From assembly GCA_024709955.1 (NCBI GenBank), contig JANJVS010000112.1, positions 1 to 38,306 of the forward strand: 38,306 bases of DNA. The letters run 5' to 3'. This document shows, in pieces, positions 1 through 9,127 of this stretch. Positions within the stretch are counted from its first letter, which is position 1. Each line of letters starts with the position of its first letter. The stretch is from Rhodocyclaceae bacterium. GTDB taxonomy: Bacteria > Pseudomonadota > Gammaproteobacteria > Burkholderiales > Rhodocyclaceae. The notes beneath the pieces are model-generated. The model ran no database searches. It saw only the letters and a list, made by a program, of their open reading frames with translations, and was not told the origin of the DNA. The position numbers and the translations under genes were made by a program.

Positions 1-141
1 GAGATGGTGATGCCGGGCGACAACGTGCAGATGACGGTGAAGCTGATTGCGCCGATCGCCATGGAAGACGGCCTGCGCTTCGCCATCCGCGAGGGCGGTC
101 GTACCGTCGGCGCCGGCGTCGTCGCGAAAATCGTCGAGTAA
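1..141 (+). CDS. tuf: Elongation factor Tu, C-terminal end (partial)
   Basis: The frame is open from the first base and encodes the last 46 residues of EF-Tu, ending with a TAA stop at 139-141. The translated end ([20 protein letters not shown], then [18 protein letters not shown]) is the strongly conserved domain 3 of the GTPase that carries aminoacyl-tRNA to the ribosome. The start lies outside the window. Its place directly before rpsJ is the usual str-to-S10 junction of proteobacteria, and a terminator follows it. The identification is secure; only the tail is present. Confidence 0.97.
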   Translation, partial: EMVMPGDNVQMTVKLIAPIAMEDGLRFAIREGGRTVGAGVVAKIVE

Positions 142-145
142 TCGG

Positions 146-174
146 TTGCTTTTTGCGTGAAAGGGCAGGATAAT
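146..174 (+). promoter_or_regulatory. Putative sigma70 promoter of the S10 operon
   Basis: A -35-like TTGCTT at 146-151 is followed after exactly 17 nt by GATAAT at 169-174. Transcription would begin near 181, giving a leader of about 47 nt before rpsJ. The -10 box lies in the loop of the terminator hairpin after tuf. The assignment is from sequence pattern only. Confidence 0.55.
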
Positions 175-192
175 TCTGCCCTTTCGCTTTTT
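159..192 (+). terminator. Intrinsic terminator after tuf
   Basis: A perfect 10-bp stem (GAAAGGGCAG at 159-168 pairing with CTGCCCTTTC at 176-185) encloses a 7-nt loop and is followed by five T residues at 188-192. It lies 17 nt past the tuf stop, so it probably ends the str transcript. The loop holds the candidate -10 box of the next promoter. Confidence 0.75.
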
Positions 193-228
193 CGGCGCAC
201 CGTGCGCCGTGCTCTTTAAGGATACGTT

Positions 229-540
229 ATGCAAAGCCAGAAAATCCGCATCCGCCTCAAGGCGTTCGACTATCGCTTGATCGATCAGTCGGCATTGGAG
301 ATTGTGGATACCGCTAAGCGTACGGGTGCTGTGGTTCGCGGTCCCGTACCGCTACCGACCCGCATCGAGCGTTACAACATCCTGCGTTCGCCGCACGTGA
401 ATAAGACCTCCCGTGACCAGTTCGAGATTCGTACTCATCTGCGTTTGATGGATATCATTGATCCGACTGACAAAACCGTAGATGCGCTGATGAAGTTGGA
501 TCTGCCGGCGGGTGTCGATGTTGAGATCAAGCTGCAATAG
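229..540 (+). CDS. rpsJ: 30S ribosomal protein S10
   Basis: The 103-residue product matches the usual S10 length. It begins with [20 protein letters not shown] and contains the conserved [20 protein letters not shown] loop. S10 is a head protein of the small subunit and, with NusB, takes part in antitermination (family knowledge). An AAGGA ribosome-binding site at about 216-220 precedes the ATG. It is the first gene of the S10 operon. The leader is only about 50 nt if the upstream promoter is right, much shorter than the L4-controlled leader known in E. coli. Confidence 0.98.
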   Translation: MQSQKIRIRLKAFDYRLIDQSALEIVDTAKRTGAVVRGPVPLPTRIERYNILRSPHVNKTSRDQFEIRTHLRLMDIIDPTDKTVDALMKLDLPAGVDVEIKLQ

Positions 541-651
541 TCGGTAGTTACCTCGGGCTTGCCTCGGGGTCATGTAAAGGCTGCAAGCGATTGTGGTCAT
601 TGATTGTAAGTAAGTGTGCTCGGCCAATCGTAGCCGGGATTAGGAGAAAAA
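541..651 (+). other. 111-nt rpsJ-rplC spacer
   Basis: This is unusually long for a gap inside this operon. It contains two near-tandem CCTCGGG units (about 551-566) and a short possible 4-bp CGGC/GCCG stem near 620-640 just before the rplC ribosome-binding site (AGGAG). I see no convincing promoter or terminator. A regulatory leader for L3/L4 is possible but unsupported. Confidence 0.3.
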
Positions 652-1305
652 ATGAGTCTAGGCCTTGTAGGACGCAAGGTCGGCATGACGCGTATCTTTA
701 CCGAGGACGGCACTACCGTTCCGGTAACGGTCGTAGATGTGTCGAACAATCGCGTTGCGCAGATTAAGACTTCCGAGTCGGATGGTTACTCTGCTCTTCA
801 GTTGGCGTTTGGTAAGCGTCGCGCCAATCGTGTGGCAAAGCCCAATGCTGGGCACTTCGCCAAGGCGGGCATCGAAGCGGCCGCCACTGTGATGGAGTTC
901 CGGGTTGCGGATGATCAGGTGTCCGGTTACAACTTGGGTGATGTCATCGCTGCCACCATTTTCTCGGTTGGTCAGAAGGTGGATGTTACCGGCACATCGA
1001 TCGGTAAGGGTTTCTCTGGATCGATCAAGCGGCATAACTTTTCGTCAAACCGTGCTTCGCACGGCAACTCGGTTTCCCACAATTCGCCTGGTTCGATCTC
1101 CATGGCACAGGACCCGGGGCGCGTATTCCCTGGTAAGCGCATGGCGGGTCATCTCGGGGATGTCAAGAGTACGACCCAGAATCTGGAAGTGGTTCGGATC
1201 GATGAGGCGCGTCAGTTGCTTTTGATCAAGGGCGCTGTGCCTGGTGCGCGCGGTGGTGATGTGGTCGTTCGTCCGGCGGTCAAGTCCGCTGGCGGTGGCA
1301 AGTGA
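652..1305 (+). CDS. rplC: 50S ribosomal protein L3
   Basis: The product has 217 residues and begins [20 protein letters not shown], the standard L3 opening. The conserved loop near residues 140-165 includes [20 protein letters not shown]. In relatives the glutamine in this loop is methylated by PrmB. L3 binds 23S rRNA near the peptidyl transferase centre and starts 50S assembly (family knowledge). AGGAG lies just before the ATG. The gene is separated from rplD by 7 nt, so the two are probably translated together. Confidence 0.98.
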   Translation: MSLGLVGRKVGMTRIFTEDGTTVPVTVVDVSNNRVAQIKTSESDGYSALQLAFGKRRANRVAKPNAGHFAKAGIEAAATVMEFRVADDQVSGYNLGDVIAATIFSVGQKVDVTGTSIGKGFSGSIKRHNFSSNRASHGNSVSHNSPGSISMAQDPGRVFPGKRMAGHLGDVKSTTQNLEVVRIDEARQLLLIKGAVPGARGGDVVVRPAVKSAGGGK

Positions 1306-1312
1306 GGCGCAC

Positions 1313-1933
1313 ATGGAACTGAAGATTGTTAACGAGCAGGGTAAGCCCGGCGAAACGGTAAGCGTCTCAGACGCATTGTTCGCGCGTGAATACAATGAGG
1401 CCCTGGTTCATCAGTTGGTCGTTGCTTATCAGGCCAATGCCCGCTCTGGTAATCGGGCGCAATTGACGCGTGCCGAAGTTCGTCACAGCACCAAGAAGCC
1501 CTGGCGCCAGAAAGGTACGGGCCGTGCTCGTATCGGCACAACCGCAAGCCCTCTCTGGCGTAGCGGCGGCCGGGCATTTCCTAATTCGCCGGATGAGAAT
1601 TTCTCTCAGAAAATCAATCGCAAGATGTATCGTGCCGGAGTGGCTGCGATTCTGTCGCAGCTGGCCCGGGAAGATCGCCTTATTGTTGTCGAGAGCTTCG
1701 CTGTCGAAGCTCCGAAGACTCGCTTGGTCGCCCAGAAGCTCAAGAGCCTGGGTGTCGAGTCCGCCCTGGTCGTGACCGACAATCTGGATGACAACCTGCT
1801 GTTGGCTTCGCGCAATTTGCCGAACGTGCTTGTGCTTGAGCCGCGACATGCAGACCCGGTCTCTTTGGTTCATTTCCCGAAAGTGTTAATGACCAAGGCG
1901 GCGGTTGCCAAGTTTGAGGAGCTGTTGGGATGA
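1313..1933 (+). CDS. rplD: 50S ribosomal protein L4
   Basis: The start is set at the ATG giving [20 protein letters not shown] (206 residues). Upstream in-frame starts would read back into rplC and have no family support. The conserved rRNA-binding extended loop appears around residues 55-100 ([20 protein letters not shown]). L4 lines the exit tunnel, and in E. coli it also represses the S10 operon. Whether it does so here is unknown. Its stop overlaps the rplW start by 4 bp (ATGA). Confidence 0.97.
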   Translation: MELKIVNEQGKPGETVSVSDALFAREYNEALVHQLVVAYQANARSGNRAQLTRAEVRHSTKKPWRQKGTGRARIGTTASPLWRSGGRAFPNSPDENFSQKINRKMYRAGVAAILSQLAREDRLIVVESFAVEAPKTRLVAQKLKSLGVESALVVTDNLDDNLLLASRNLPNVLVLEPRHADPVSLVHFPKVLMTKAAVAKFEELLG

Positions 1934-2244
1934 GCGCAACGCAATTTAATCAAGAGCGGCTGATGCAGGTACTTCTGGCGCCGCAAATTTCGGAAAAGGC
2001 GACGATGCTTGCCGAGCGCAGCAATCAGGTGGTCTTCGTGGTGGCGCCCGATGCCACCAAGCCTGAAATCAAGGCGGCTGTTGAGTTGCTCTTCAAGGTT
2101 CGTGTCTCTTCCGTCCAGGTCCTTAACGTCAAGGGCAAGGTGAAGCGCTTTGGCCGCACGATGGGTCGTCGCAGCGATGTGCGCAAGGCATTTGTTGGCT
2201 TGGAGCCTGGCCAGGAAATTAACTTTGCGGAAGGGGTTGCATAA
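1930..2244 (+). CDS. rplW: 50S ribosomal protein L23
   Basis: The 104-residue product shows the L23 features: [20 protein letters not shown] near the start, [20 protein letters not shown] in the middle and [20 protein letters not shown] later. L23 sits at the tunnel exit and docks trigger factor and SRP (family knowledge). The start overlaps the end of rplD by 4 bp, and the TAA overlaps the rplB ATG by 1 bp. Both overlaps indicate translational coupling. Confidence 0.97.
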   Translation: MSATQFNQERLMQVLLAPQISEKATMLAERSNQVVFVVAPDATKPEIKAAVELLFKVRVSSVQVLNVKGKVKRFGRTMGRRSDVRKAFVGLEPGQEINFAEGVA

Positions 2245-3071
2245 TGGCACTCGTTAAAGTCAAGCCCACTTCGGCCGGCCGTCGTGCCTTGGTCAAGGTT
2301 GTCAATGCTAGCCTCCACAAAGGGCGTCCCCATGATGCCCTGATCGAGAAAAAGTCCAGCAAGGCGGGCCGCAACAACCATGGCCATATCACGACTCGCC
2401 ATCAGGGCGGCGGCCACAAGCAGCACTATCGCATCATCGATTTCAAGCGCAACAAGGATGGCATCGTCGCAAAGGTCGAGCGTCTGGAATACGATCCGAA
2501 CCGCTCGGCGAACATCGCTCTGCTCTGTTATGCGGACGGTGAGCGTCGTTACATCATCGCCACGAAGGGCATGGTGGTCGGCCAGGAAGTGGTGAGTGGT
2601 CCCGAGGCGCCGATCAAGCCGGGCAATGCTCTGCCGATCCGCAACATCCCGGTCGGTAGCACGATCCACTGCATCGAGATCATGCCGGGCAAGGGGGCGC
2701 AGATGGCGCGTGCTGCCGGCACCTCGGTGCAACTGCTTGCGCGCGAAGGCACCTATGCGCAAGTACGTCTGCGCTCCGGGGAGATCCGCCGCGTTCATAT
2801 CGAGTGCCGCGCCACCATCGGCGAAGTTGGCAACGAAGAAAACAACCTTCGGAAAATCGGTAAGGCGGGAGCAAACCGTTGGCGCGGTATTCGACCGACG
2901 GTTCGCGGCGTGGCCATGAACCCTATCGACCACCCGCATGGTGGTGGCGAGGGGCGCACTGGTGAAGGCCGTGTGCCGGTCAGTCCGTGGGGACAGCCGA
3001 CCAAGGGCTATCGTACTCGTAGCAACAAGCGCACGGATAACATGATTGTCCAGCGCCGTCATAAGCGTTAA
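2244..3071 (+). CDS. rplB: 50S ribosomal protein L2
   Basis: The product has 275 residues, the normal L2 length. It carries the characteristic [20 protein letters not shown] segment near residues 34-53 and the C-terminal [20 protein letters not shown] region. The histidine within that region is near the peptidyl transferase centre in known structures. L2 is a primary 23S rRNA binder needed for subunit joining. Its start codon shares one base with the rplW stop. Confidence 0.98.
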   Translation: MALVKVKPTSAGRRALVKVVNASLHKGRPHDALIEKKSSKAGRNNHGHITTRHQGGGHKQHYRIIDFKRNKDGIVAKVERLEYDPNRSANIALLCYADGERRYIIATKGMVVGQEVVSGPEAPIKPGNALPIRNIPVGSTIHCIEIMPGKGAQMARAAGTSVQLLAREGTYAQVRLRSGEIRRVHIECRATIGEVGNEENNLRKIGKAGANRWRGIRPTVRGVAMNPIDHPHGGGEGRTGEGRVPVSPWGQPTKGYRTRSNKRTDNMIVQRRHKR

Positions 3072-3081
3072 GGGGTAAGAC

Positions 3082-3357
3082 ATGGCACGTTCGATTAAGA
3101 AGGGTCCCTTCGTCGATGACCATCTGATCAAGAAGGTTGATGCGGCGCGCGCGTCGAATGACAAGCGTCCGATCAAGACATGGTCTCGTCGTTCCACGGT
3201 CTTGCCTGATTTCATCGGTCTGACTATCGCTGTGCATAATGGCAAGCAACATATTCCTGTCTATGTTTCTGAGAACATGGTCGGCCATAAGCTTGGCGAA
3301 TTTGCCCTGACGCGCACCTTCAAGGGTCATGCGGCAGGTAAAAAGGCTAAGAAGTAA
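3082..3357 (+). CDS. rpsS: 30S ribosomal protein S19
   Basis: The 91-residue product begins [20 protein letters not shown] and contains [20 protein letters not shown], both diagnostic of S19. The protein forms a head complex with S13 and contacts tRNA (family knowledge). A GGGGTAAG ribosome-binding region lies just before the start. It ends 10 nt before the rplV start. Confidence 0.98.
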   Translation: MARSIKKGPFVDDHLIKKVDAARASNDKRPIKTWSRRSTVLPDFIGLTIAVHNGKQHIPVYVSENMVGHKLGEFALTRTFKGHAAGKKAKK

Positions 3358-3367
3358 GGATATGTCA

Positions 3368-3697
3368 ATGGAAACTAACGCTATTTTGCGCGGTGTGCGC
3401 TTGTCGGCCCAGAAGGGCCGCCTGGTTGCTGACCTAGTGCGTGGTAAGTCTGTAGAGCAGGCGCTGAATATCCTCGCCTTCTCGCCGAAAAAAGGTGCGG
3501 TCATCGTCAAGAAGGTTCTCGAGTCGGCGATCGCGAATGCTGAACATAACGATGGCGCGGACATTGACGTGCTGAAAGTCACGAAAATCCACGTTGAGCA
3601 GGGCGCTGTATTGAAGCGTTTCACTGCTCGCGCCAAGGGGCGTGGCAATCGCATCAGCAAGCAGACCTGCCACATCTACGTGACGGTTGGGGACTAA
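3368..3697 (+). CDS. rplV: 50S ribosomal protein L22
   Basis: The start chosen at 3368 gives [20 protein letters not shown] and 109 residues, as is usual for L22. The AAGGA at 3356-3360 sits 7 nt from this ATG. An in-frame ATG at 3362 is too close to that site, and the upstream frame inside rpsS is not conserved. L22's long beta-hairpin (around residues 80-100) reaches into the exit tunnel and is a macrolide-resistance site in other species. Confidence 0.97.
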   Translation: METNAILRGVRLSAQKGRLVADLVRGKSVEQALNILAFSPKKGAVIVKKVLESAIANAEHNDGADIDVLKVTKIHVEQGAVLKRFTARAKGRGNRISKQTCHIYVTVGD

Positions 3698-3707
3698 GGG
3701 GAAATTC

Positions 3708-4598
3708 ATGGGACAAAAGATTCATCCGACCGGCTTCCGCTTGTCTGTCACGCGTGACTGGTCGTCGCGCTGGTTCGCCAACTCAAAAATGTTTCCCTCG
3801 ATGTTGAGGGAGGACATTGCTGTTCGTGACTACCTGAAGAAAAAGCTGGCACACGCCTCGGTTGGGCGCGTGGTCATTGAGCGTCCTGCGAAGAATGCGC
3901 GCGTGACGGTTTTCAGTGCGCGCCCTGGTGTGGTGATTGGCAAGAAGGGTGAAGATATCGAGCAACTGAAACTCGACCTTCAGCGCCGTATGGGTGTGCC
4001 GGTGCATGTCAATATCGAGGAGATTCGCAAGCCCGAGACGGATGCGCAATTGATCGCTGACTCTATCGCGCAGCAGCTTGAAAAGCGCATCATGTTCCGA
4101 CGTGCCATGAAGCGTGCCATGCAAAACGCCATGCGCTTGGGTGCCCAAGGCATCAAGATCATGAGCGCCGGCCGTCTCAATGGAGCCGAGATCGCCAGGA
4201 CGGAGTGGTACCGCGAAGGGCGTGTGCCGCTGCATACTCTGCGGGCCGATATTGATTATGGTACCTCCGAGGCCAAGACGACGTACGGCATTATCGGCAT
4301 CAAGGTATGGGTGTTCAAGGGCGAAACCATGTTGCGTGGTGAAGGTGCCCAGGTTGCTACCGAGCAGACCCATGAAGAGCCCGCAAAACGCGTCCGTCGC
4401 CCGGCGAAATCTGCCGCAGATACGGACAAGTCGGCCGTGGCACGGCGCCCCCCTCGCAAATCTGATGCGGCAGAGGGTAGGCCTGATAGCGCTCTTCCCG
4501 TAGTAGATGGTGCAGCAAAGGCACCGGTCAAGCGTGTCCGCAAAACGACAGCAGGCCAATCCGGGTCGGATTCTGCTGCTCAGGACGTCAAGGAGTAA
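3708..4598 (+). CDS. rpsC: 30S ribosomal protein S3 with long basic tail
   Basis: The start at 3708 gives [20 protein letters not shown]. The KH domain lies around residues 40-110 ([20 protein letters not shown]). The conserved C-terminal domain ends near residue 215 ([14 protein letters not shown]). S3 forms the mRNA entry site with S4 and S5. The product has 296 residues against about 233 in E. coli. The last 80 or so form an Ala/Lys/Arg/Pro-rich, probably disordered tail with repeated RVRR/RVRK-like patches. Extended S3 tails occur in betaproteobacteria; this one is at the long end. Confidence 0.97.
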   Translation: MGQKIHPTGFRLSVTRDWSSRWFANSKMFPSMLREDIAVRDYLKKKLAHASVGRVVIERPAKNARVTVFSARPGVVIGKKGEDIEQLKLDLQRRMGVPVHVNIEEIRKPETDAQLIADSIAQQLEKRIMFRRAMKRAMQNAMRLGAQGIKIMSAGRLNGAEIARTEWYREGRVPLHTLRADIDYGTSEAKTTYGIIGIKVWVFKGETMLRGEGAQVATEQTHEEPAKRVRRPAKSAADTDKSAVARRPPRKSDAAEGRPDSALPVVDGAAKAPVKRVRKTTAGQSGSDSAAQDVKE

Positions 4599-4604
4599 TC
4601 GAAA

Positions 4605-5018
4605 ATGTTGCAACCTGCACGCAGGAAGTATCGCAAAGAGCACAAGGGGCGGAACACAGGCTTGGCAACGCGCGGAGCCAAGGTCAGCTTCGGCGAGTAC
4701 GGACTCAAGGCCACCGCGCGCGGCCGCTTGACGGCGCGTCAGATCGAGGCTGCTCGCCGCGCGATGACGCGCCACATTAAACGCGGAGGGCGAATCTGGA
4801 TTAGGATTTTCCCGGACAAGCCTATTTCAGAAAAGCCTGCAGAAGTACGGATGGGTAACGGTAAAGGCAATCCTGAATACTGGGTAGCCGAGATTCAACC
4901 AGGCAAGGTTTTGTATGAGATGGATGGCGTTGATGAGGCGCTGGCGCGTGAGGCGTTTGCTTTGGCTGCTGCCAAACTTCCCCTAGCCACGACCTTTGTG
5001 ACCCGTCATTTGGGGTGA
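4605..5018 (+). CDS. rplP: 50S ribosomal protein L16
   Basis: The 137-residue product begins [20 protein letters not shown] and carries [20 protein letters not shown] and [20 protein letters not shown], all standard L16 sequence. L16 helps shape the A-site side of the 50S subunit. The arginine of the conserved PAEVRMG segment is hydroxylated by YcfD in E. coli. It starts 6 nt after rpsC and ends 4 nt before rpmC. Confidence 0.98.
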   Translation: MLQPARRKYRKEHKGRNTGLATRGAKVSFGEYGLKATARGRLTARQIEAARRAMTRHIKRGGRIWIRIFPDKPISEKPAEVRMGNGKGNPEYWVAEIQPGKVLYEMDGVDEALAREAFALAAAKLPLATTFVTRHLG

Positions 5019-5022
5019 GGCA

Positions 5023-5217
5023 ATGAAAGTAAGCGAACTTAGAGAAAAAAATGACGCAGATCTTGGCAAGGAACTGCTTGATCTGCGCAAGGCGCAATTT
5101 TCGTTGCGTATGCAACTGACTACCCAGCAGCTCAGCAATACCAGCCAGCTAGGGAAAATCCGTAAAGATATCGCGCGCATCAAGACGATCCAGCATGAAA
5201 GGGCGACCGCAAAATGA
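5023..5217 (+). CDS. rpmC: 50S ribosomal protein L29
   Basis: The 64-residue helical product begins [20 protein letters not shown] and contains [20 protein letters not shown], matching the L29 family. L29 lies beside L23 at the tunnel exit. TGAGG just before the ATG serves as the ribosome-binding site. The stop overlaps the rpsQ start by 4 bp. Confidence 0.97.
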   Translation: MKVSELREKNDADLGKELLDLRKAQFSLRMQLTTQQLSNTSQLGKIRKDIARIKTIQHERATAK

Positions 5218-5483
5218 ACCAAGCTAGCCAAACAATGCGTCGCACCCTGGAGGGGCGAGTGGTGAGCGATAAGATGGAAAAAACCGTCACGGTATTAATT
5301 GAGCGCCGCGTCAAGCACCCTGTTATCGGCAAGGTGATGATACGTTCCAAGAAGTATCATGCGCATGTCGATGGACTTGAGGCGATTGCTGGCGATCTAG
5401 TACAAATCGAAGAATGTGCTCCAATCGCAAAAACCAAGGCTTGGCGTGTCATCAAGGTTATCGAAAAGGCACGCATAGTCTAG
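5214..5483 (+). CDS. rpsQ: 30S ribosomal protein S17
   Basis: The 89-residue product has the S17 OB-fold signature [20 protein letters not shown] followed by [21 protein letters not shown]17 binds helix 11 of 16S rRNA early in assembly. The ATG overlaps the rpmC stop (ATGA). This is the last gene of the S10 operon; a 176-nt spacer follows with a promoter and hairpins. Confidence 0.97.
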   Translation: MNQASQTMRRTLEGRVVSDKMEKTVTVLIERRVKHPVIGKVMIRSKKYHAHVDGLEAIAGDLVQIEECAPIAKTKAWRVIKVIEKARIV

Positions 5484-5496
5484 TCGTACAAATGTC

Positions 5497-5525
5497 TTGA
5501 CAAAAAAGGGCGAGGCGGATACGAT
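5497..5525 (+). promoter_or_regulatory. Strong putative sigma70 promoter of the spc operon
   Basis: A perfect -35 TTGACA at 5497-5502 is separated by 17 nt from TACGAT at 5520-5525. Transcription would begin near 5532, with a leader of about 128 nt before rplN. E. coli also has its spc promoter in the rpsQ-rplN gap, which supports this assignment. Confidence 0.75.
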
Positions 5526-5536
5526 CTCGCCCCTTT
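5505..5536 (+). terminator. Terminator-like hairpin at the end of the S10 operon
   Basis: AAAGGGCGAG at 5505-5514 pairs with CTCGCCCCTTT at 5526-5536, leaving one bulged C. The 11-nt loop contains the -10 box of the spc promoter. There is no long T run after the stem, so it may only attenuate read-through. Its arms resemble those of the terminator after tuf. Confidence 0.45.
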
Positions 5537-5573
5537 AGCAGTTGCCGGCATGGATTCGGTAGGTAATCGGAAG

Positions 5574-5601
5574 CCGGCTAAATAGCCCCCAGATTAGCCG
5601 G
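5574..5601 (+). other. Small hairpin in the spc leader
   Basis: CCGGCTA at 5574-5580 can pair with TAGCCGG at 5595-5601, a perfect 7-bp stem with a 14-nt loop. It lies in the predicted 5' leader of rplN. It has no T run, so it is not a terminator. A role as a ribosomal-protein binding site is only a guess. Confidence 0.35.
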
Positions 5602-5659
5602 GGTTCCAAAACTGACTGCATGTCCGGTGGTTAGGGTGCAGGTTAAGTTGGAGAGTTAA

Positions 5660-6028
5660 ATGATTCAAATGCAGTCTCGGCTCGATGTGGCCGACAATAC
5701 TGGTGCGCGTTCTGTCATGTGCATCAAGGTGATGGGTGGCTCCAAGCGCCGCTATGCGGGTATTGGCGACATCATTAAGGTCAGCATTAAGGATGCTGCT
5801 CCGCGTGGGCGGGTTAAAAAAGGCGAGGTCTACAATGCCGTTGTGGTACGCACGGCTAAGGGTGTTCGCCGCGCCGACGGTTCCCTGGTGAAGTTTGATG
5901 CCAATGCTGCGGTCTTGCTCAACAACAAGCTTGAGCCGATCGGCACGCGTATTTTTGGGCCGGTTACCCGTGAGTTGCGTGGCGAGCGTTTCATGAAGAT
6001 CGTCTCGCTAGCTCCGGAAGTGCTCTAA
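5660..6028 (+). CDS. rplN: 50S ribosomal protein L14
   Basis: The 122-residue product begins [20 protein letters not shown] and includes [20 protein letters not shown] and [20 protein letters not shown]-like sequence, all typical of L14. The length is normal. L14 contacts 16S rRNA across the subunit interface and is the binding site of RsfS (family knowledge). GGAGAG precedes the ATG. It is the first gene of the spc operon. Confidence 0.98.
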   Translation: MIQMQSRLDVADNTGARSVMCIKVMGGSKRRYAGIGDIIKVSIKDAAPRGRVKKGEVYNAVVVRTAKGVRRADGSLVKFDANAAVLLNNKLEPIGTRIFGPVTRELRGERFMKIVSLAPEVL

Positions 6029-6049
6029 CGCGGTGTGGGGATACTAAAC

Positions 6050-6367
6050 ATGGAAAAGATTCGTAAGGGCGATGACGTGGTCGTGATCGCTGGGCGTGAC
6101 AAGGGCAAGCGTGGGTCTGTTCTCTCGCGCGTTGATGATCAACATCTGTTGGTCGAGGGTGTGAATCGTGTCAAGAAGCATGTGCGCCCGAATCCGATGA
6201 AGGGGCAGGCTGGTGGCATCGTCGAGAAGGAGATGCCTATTCATCTTTCGAATGTGGCCCTTTTTAATCCTGCGACGCAGAGAGCGGATCGGGTTGGGAT
6301 CAAGCTGCTCGAAGATGGTCGCAAGGTTCGGGTTTTCAGGTCGAATGGCGAACTGGTTGAGGCGTAA
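6050..6367 (+). CDS. rplX: 50S ribosomal protein L24
   Basis: The ATG at 6050 gives [20 protein letters not shown] and 105 residues, the family norm. GGGG at 6037-6040 provides the ribosome-binding site. A GTG at 6035 would add five unconserved residues and overlap that site, so it was not used. The KOW motif is at residues 5-32. L24 is an assembly-initiator protein of the 50S subunit. Confidence 0.96.
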   Translation: MEKIRKGDDVVVIAGRDKGKRGSVLSRVDDQHLLVEGVNRVKKHVRPNPMKGQAGGIVEKEMPIHLSNVALFNPATQRADRVGIKLLEDGRKVRVFRSNGELVEA

Positions 6368-6376
6368 GGAATAAAC

Positions 6377-6919
6377 ATGGCGCGCTTGCAAGAGTTTTAC
6401 AAAAAAGAAGTTGTTCCGCAGTTGCGAGAGCAGTTCAAATACGCCTCTGTCATGGAGGTGCCGCGGATTCTTAAGGTCACGCTCAATATGGGTGTTGGTG
6501 AGGCGGTTGCCGATAAGAAGGTTCTAGAGAATGCCGTGGGTGACATGACGAAAATTGCGGGCCAAAAGCCGGTGGTTACCAAGGCGCGTAAGGCAATCGC
6601 TGGCTTCAAGATTCGTGAAGGCTATCCGATTGGCTGCATGGTGACCCTGCGTGGCTTGCGTATGTATGAGTTTCTCGATCGGTTGGTGAGTGTCGCCATG
6701 CCGCGGATACGCGACTTTCGTGGTGTGCCGGGTAATAAGGGGTTTGATGGGCGCGGCAACTACAATATTGGCTTCAAAGAGCAGATCATCTTTCCGGAAA
6801 TCGAATACGACAAGATTGATGCCTTGCGTGGCATGAATATCAGTATCACGACCACGGCCAAGACCGACGCGGAAGCCAAGGCGCTTCTTTCTGCATTCAA
6901 GTTCCCTTTCAAGAACTGA
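6377..6919 (+). CDS. rplE: 50S ribosomal protein L5
   Basis: The product has 180 residues. It contains [20 protein letters not shown] near residue 27, [20 protein letters not shown] near 64 and the C-terminal [21 protein letters not shown]5 belongs to the 5S rRNA particle of the central protuberance, with L18 and L25. It starts 9 nt after rplX with a TAAGGA ribosome-binding site. Confidence 0.98.
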   Translation: MARLQEFYKKEVVPQLREQFKYASVMEVPRILKVTLNMGVGEAVADKKVLENAVGDMTKIAGQKPVVTKARKAIAGFKIREGYPIGCMVTLRGLRMYEFLDRLVSVAMPRIRDFRGVPGNKGFDGRGNYNIGFKEQIIFPEIEYDKIDALRGMNISITTTAKTDAEAKALLSAFKFPFKN

Positions 6920-6926
6920 GGGCGTT

Positions 6927-7232
6927 ATGGCAAAACTTGCACTGAAGAATCGCGAAGCCAAGCGGGCCAAGACGGTTGCTAAATATGCTGCCAAGCGGGC
7001 TGAGCTGGAGGCGATTATCGCTAATGTCAATCTCGGCGAGGATGAGCGTATGGCGGCTCGCCTCAAGTTGCAGCAGCTGCCCCGTAATTCCAGTCCGGTC
7101 CGTCAGCGTCTGCGTTGTTCGCTTACGGGGCGTCCGCGCGGAGTCTTTCGTAAATTTGGCTTGTGCCGCAACAAGCTGCGTGAAATAGCCATGCGTGGTG
7201 AAGTGCCGGGCATGATCAAGGCTAGCTGGTAA
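6927..7232 (+). CDS. rpsN: 30S ribosomal protein S14 (long, zinc-free type)
   Basis: The 101-residue product begins [20 protein letters not shown] and ends with [20 protein letters not shown] plus a final W. This is the long S14 form; it lacks the paired CxxC zinc ribbon of the short form and has only isolated cysteines. S14 sits in the head of the 30S subunit. It starts 7 nt after rplE. Confidence 0.97.
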   Translation: MAKLALKNREAKRAKTVAKYAAKRAELEAIIANVNLGEDERMAARLKLQQLPRNSSPVRQRLRCSLTGRPRGVFRKFGLCRNKLREIAMRGEVPGMIKASW

Positions 7233-7243
7233 GGGGTTTAATT

Positions 7244-7642
7244 ATGAGTATGACTGATCCAGTCGCCGATATGCTGACGCGCATCCGCAATGGTCAGATG
7301 GCGGAAAAACTTGGTGTCACGATGCCCTCTTCGAAGTTGAAAGAGGCGATCGCCAAGGTTCTGAAGGATGAGGGTTATATCGAGAACTTTGCCGTGCGCA
7401 AGAATGATGGCGGCAAGGCCGAGCTCGATATTGAGTTGAAATACTATGCAGGCCGCCCTGTTATTGAGCGTATCGAGCGTGTTTCTAAGCCGGGCTTGCG
7501 TATTTATCGCGGCATGCAGGATCTGCCACGGGTCATGAATGGCCTGGGCATTGCCATTGTTTCGACGCCGAAGGGGGTTATGACTGACCGTAAGGCGCGC
7601 AGTGTCAATGTCGGTGGCGAAGTTCTGTGCATCGTGGCGTAA
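7244..7642 (+). CDS. rpsH: 30S ribosomal protein S8
   Basis: The 132-residue product begins [20 protein letters not shown] and ends with ISTPKG-like and [16 protein letters not shown] sequence, matching S8. S8 is a central 16S rRNA binder and in E. coli represses the spc operon by binding near rplE. I did not find that target here by eye. GGGGTTT lies before the ATG. Confidence 0.97.
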   Translation: MSMTDPVADMLTRIRNGQMAEKLGVTMPSSKLKEAIAKVLKDEGYIENFAVRKNDGGKAELDIELKYYAGRPVIERIERVSKPGLRIYRGMQDLPRVMNGLGIAIVSTPKGVMTDRKARSVNVGGEVLCIVA

Positions 7643-7652
7643 GGAGGAAACA

Positions 7653-8186
7653 ATGTCCCGTATCGCCAAGAATCCAGTTGTCCTGCCTAAGGGGGTCGAT
7701 GTGACTCTCACCGCAGGCGAGATTACTGTCAAGGGTCCATTGGGCTCGTTGTCGCAATTTATTCTTCCCTCGGTCAAGCTCGAAAAAGATGGGGATGCAG
7801 TTGTCTGTCGAGCGGTGGATGGTCAACCTAATGCTTCGGCAATGTCCGGCACCATGCGAGCTTTGGTTAATAACATGGTCACGGGTGTGAGCAAGGGTTT
7901 TGAGAAAAAGCTCACACTGGTAGGCGTTGGTTACAAAGCGCAGGCGCAGGGCTCCAAATTAAATCTTTCCCTCGGCTTTTCCCATCCGGTCGTCCACGAG
8001 ATGCCGAATGGCATCAAGGTCGAAACGCCAACCCAGACCGAAATCTTGATCAAGGGAATCGACCGGCAGCTGGTGGGTCAGGTCGCTGCCGAAGTTCGTG
8101 CCTACCGCGCTCCCGAGCCGTATAAGGGCAAGGGCGTCCGTTATGCGGATGAGGTTGTGGTGATTAAGGAAACCAAGAAGAAGTAA
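7653..8186 (+). CDS. rplF: 50S ribosomal protein L6
   Basis: The start at 7653 gives [20 protein letters not shown] and 177 residues. An excellent AAGGAGG ribosome-binding site spans 7641-7647. The in-frame upstream extension inside rpsH has no family support. The C-terminal RNA-binding signature [20 protein letters not shown] is present. L6 lies near the factor-binding site of the 50S subunit. Confidence 0.97.
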   Translation: MSRIAKNPVVLPKGVDVTLTAGEITVKGPLGSLSQFILPSVKLEKDGDAVVCRAVDGQPNASAMSGTMRALVNNMVTGVSKGFEKKLTLVGVGYKAQAQGSKLNLSLGFSHPVVHEMPNGIKVETPTQTEILIKGIDRQLVGQVAAEVRAYRAPEPYKGKGVRYADEVVVIKETKKK

Positions 8187-8217
8187 GTCTGCTTGGATAG
8201 CAAATAAGGGTCGAATC

Positions 8218-8571
8218 ATGAACAAAAAATTGGCTCGTCTGCGCAGGGCGCGTAAAACCCGCGCCAAAATTGCGGAGCTGAAGGTTGTCCGGTTGTGTGT
8301 GCATCGAACCAACTGCCATATCTATGCCCAGGTCTATTCCGGCTGCGGCACCAAGGTGCTGGCGGCTGCCTCTACTGTCGAGGCGGAAGTTCGCAAGCAG
8401 ATTTCGAACGGCGGCAATGTCGAAGCAGCCAAGCTAATCGGCAAATTGATCGCCGAGCGCGCAAAGGCGCAAGGGGTTGCCGAGGTTGCGTTCGATCGGT
8501 CGGGCTTCAAATACCATGGGCGTGTCAAAGCGCTAGCCGATGCAGCCCGCGAAAGCGGGCTTAAGTTCTAA
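8218..8571 (+). CDS. rplR: 50S ribosomal protein L18
   Basis: The 117-residue product begins [20 protein letters not shown] and ends [17 protein letters not shown], as expected for L18. It binds 5S rRNA together with L5. The basic N-terminal 20 residues are typical of the family. A 31-nt spacer separates it from rplF; AAGGGTCG before the ATG serves as ribosome-binding site. Confidence 0.97.
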   Translation: MNKKLARLRRARKTRAKIAELKVVRLCVHRTNCHIYAQVYSGCGTKVLAAASTVEAEVRKQISNGGNVEAAKLIGKLIAERAKAQGVAEVAFDRSGFKYHGRVKALADAARESGLKF

Positions 8572-8594
8572 GCCGGAATTAAAGCGAGATCGAA

Positions 8595-9125
8595 ATGGCT
8601 AAACCGCAAACCAAAAAACAGCAACAGACCAGCGAAGAGCGCGATGATGGATTGCGCGAGAAGATGGTCGCTATTAACCGCGTCACCAAGGTCGTAAAGG
8701 GTGGTCGGATTCTAGGATTCGCCGCGCTGACCGTGGTTGGAGATGGTGACGGTGGCATCGGTATGGGCAAGGGCAAGGCGCGCGAGGTCCCCGTGGCAGT
8801 CCAGAAAGCGATGGACGAGGCGCGCCGTAAGCTTGCCAAGGTAAGCCTGCGCGAAGGCACCCTTCATCACCCCGTGACCGGTAAGCATGGCGCTACCACG
8901 GTTCTGATGTCGCCGGCAGCCGCTGGTACCGGTGTGATTGCCGGCGGCCCGATGCGTGCCGTGTTCGAGGTTATGGGCGTTACAGATGTCGTGGCAAAGG
9001 CCATAGGCTCTACCAACCCCTACAATCTCGTGCGCGCGACGATTAATGGCTTGATGTCCATGAGTACGCCGGCCGAGGTGGCCGCAAAGCGCGGCAAGAC
9101 AGTGCAAGAGATTCTGGAGGCCTGA
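8595..9125 (+). CDS. rpsE: 30S ribosomal protein S5
   Basis: The 176-residue product has a Gln/Lys-rich start, then [20 protein letters not shown] and the S5 signature around [20 protein letters not shown] (residues 55-75). S5 with S3 and S4 forms the mRNA helicase ring at the entry site and influences fidelity. The gene ends 2 nt before rpmD, and its last codons hold the rpmD ribosome-binding site. Confidence 0.98.
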   Translation: MAKPQTKKQQQTSEERDDGLREKMVAINRVTKVVKGGRILGFAALTVVGDGDGGIGMGKGKAREVPVAVQKAMDEARRKLAKVSLREGTLHHPVTGKHGATTVLMSPAAAGTGVIAGGPMRAVFEVMGVTDVVAKAIGSTNPYNLVRATINGLMSMSTPAEVAAKRGKTVQEILEA

Positions 9126-9127
9126 TC

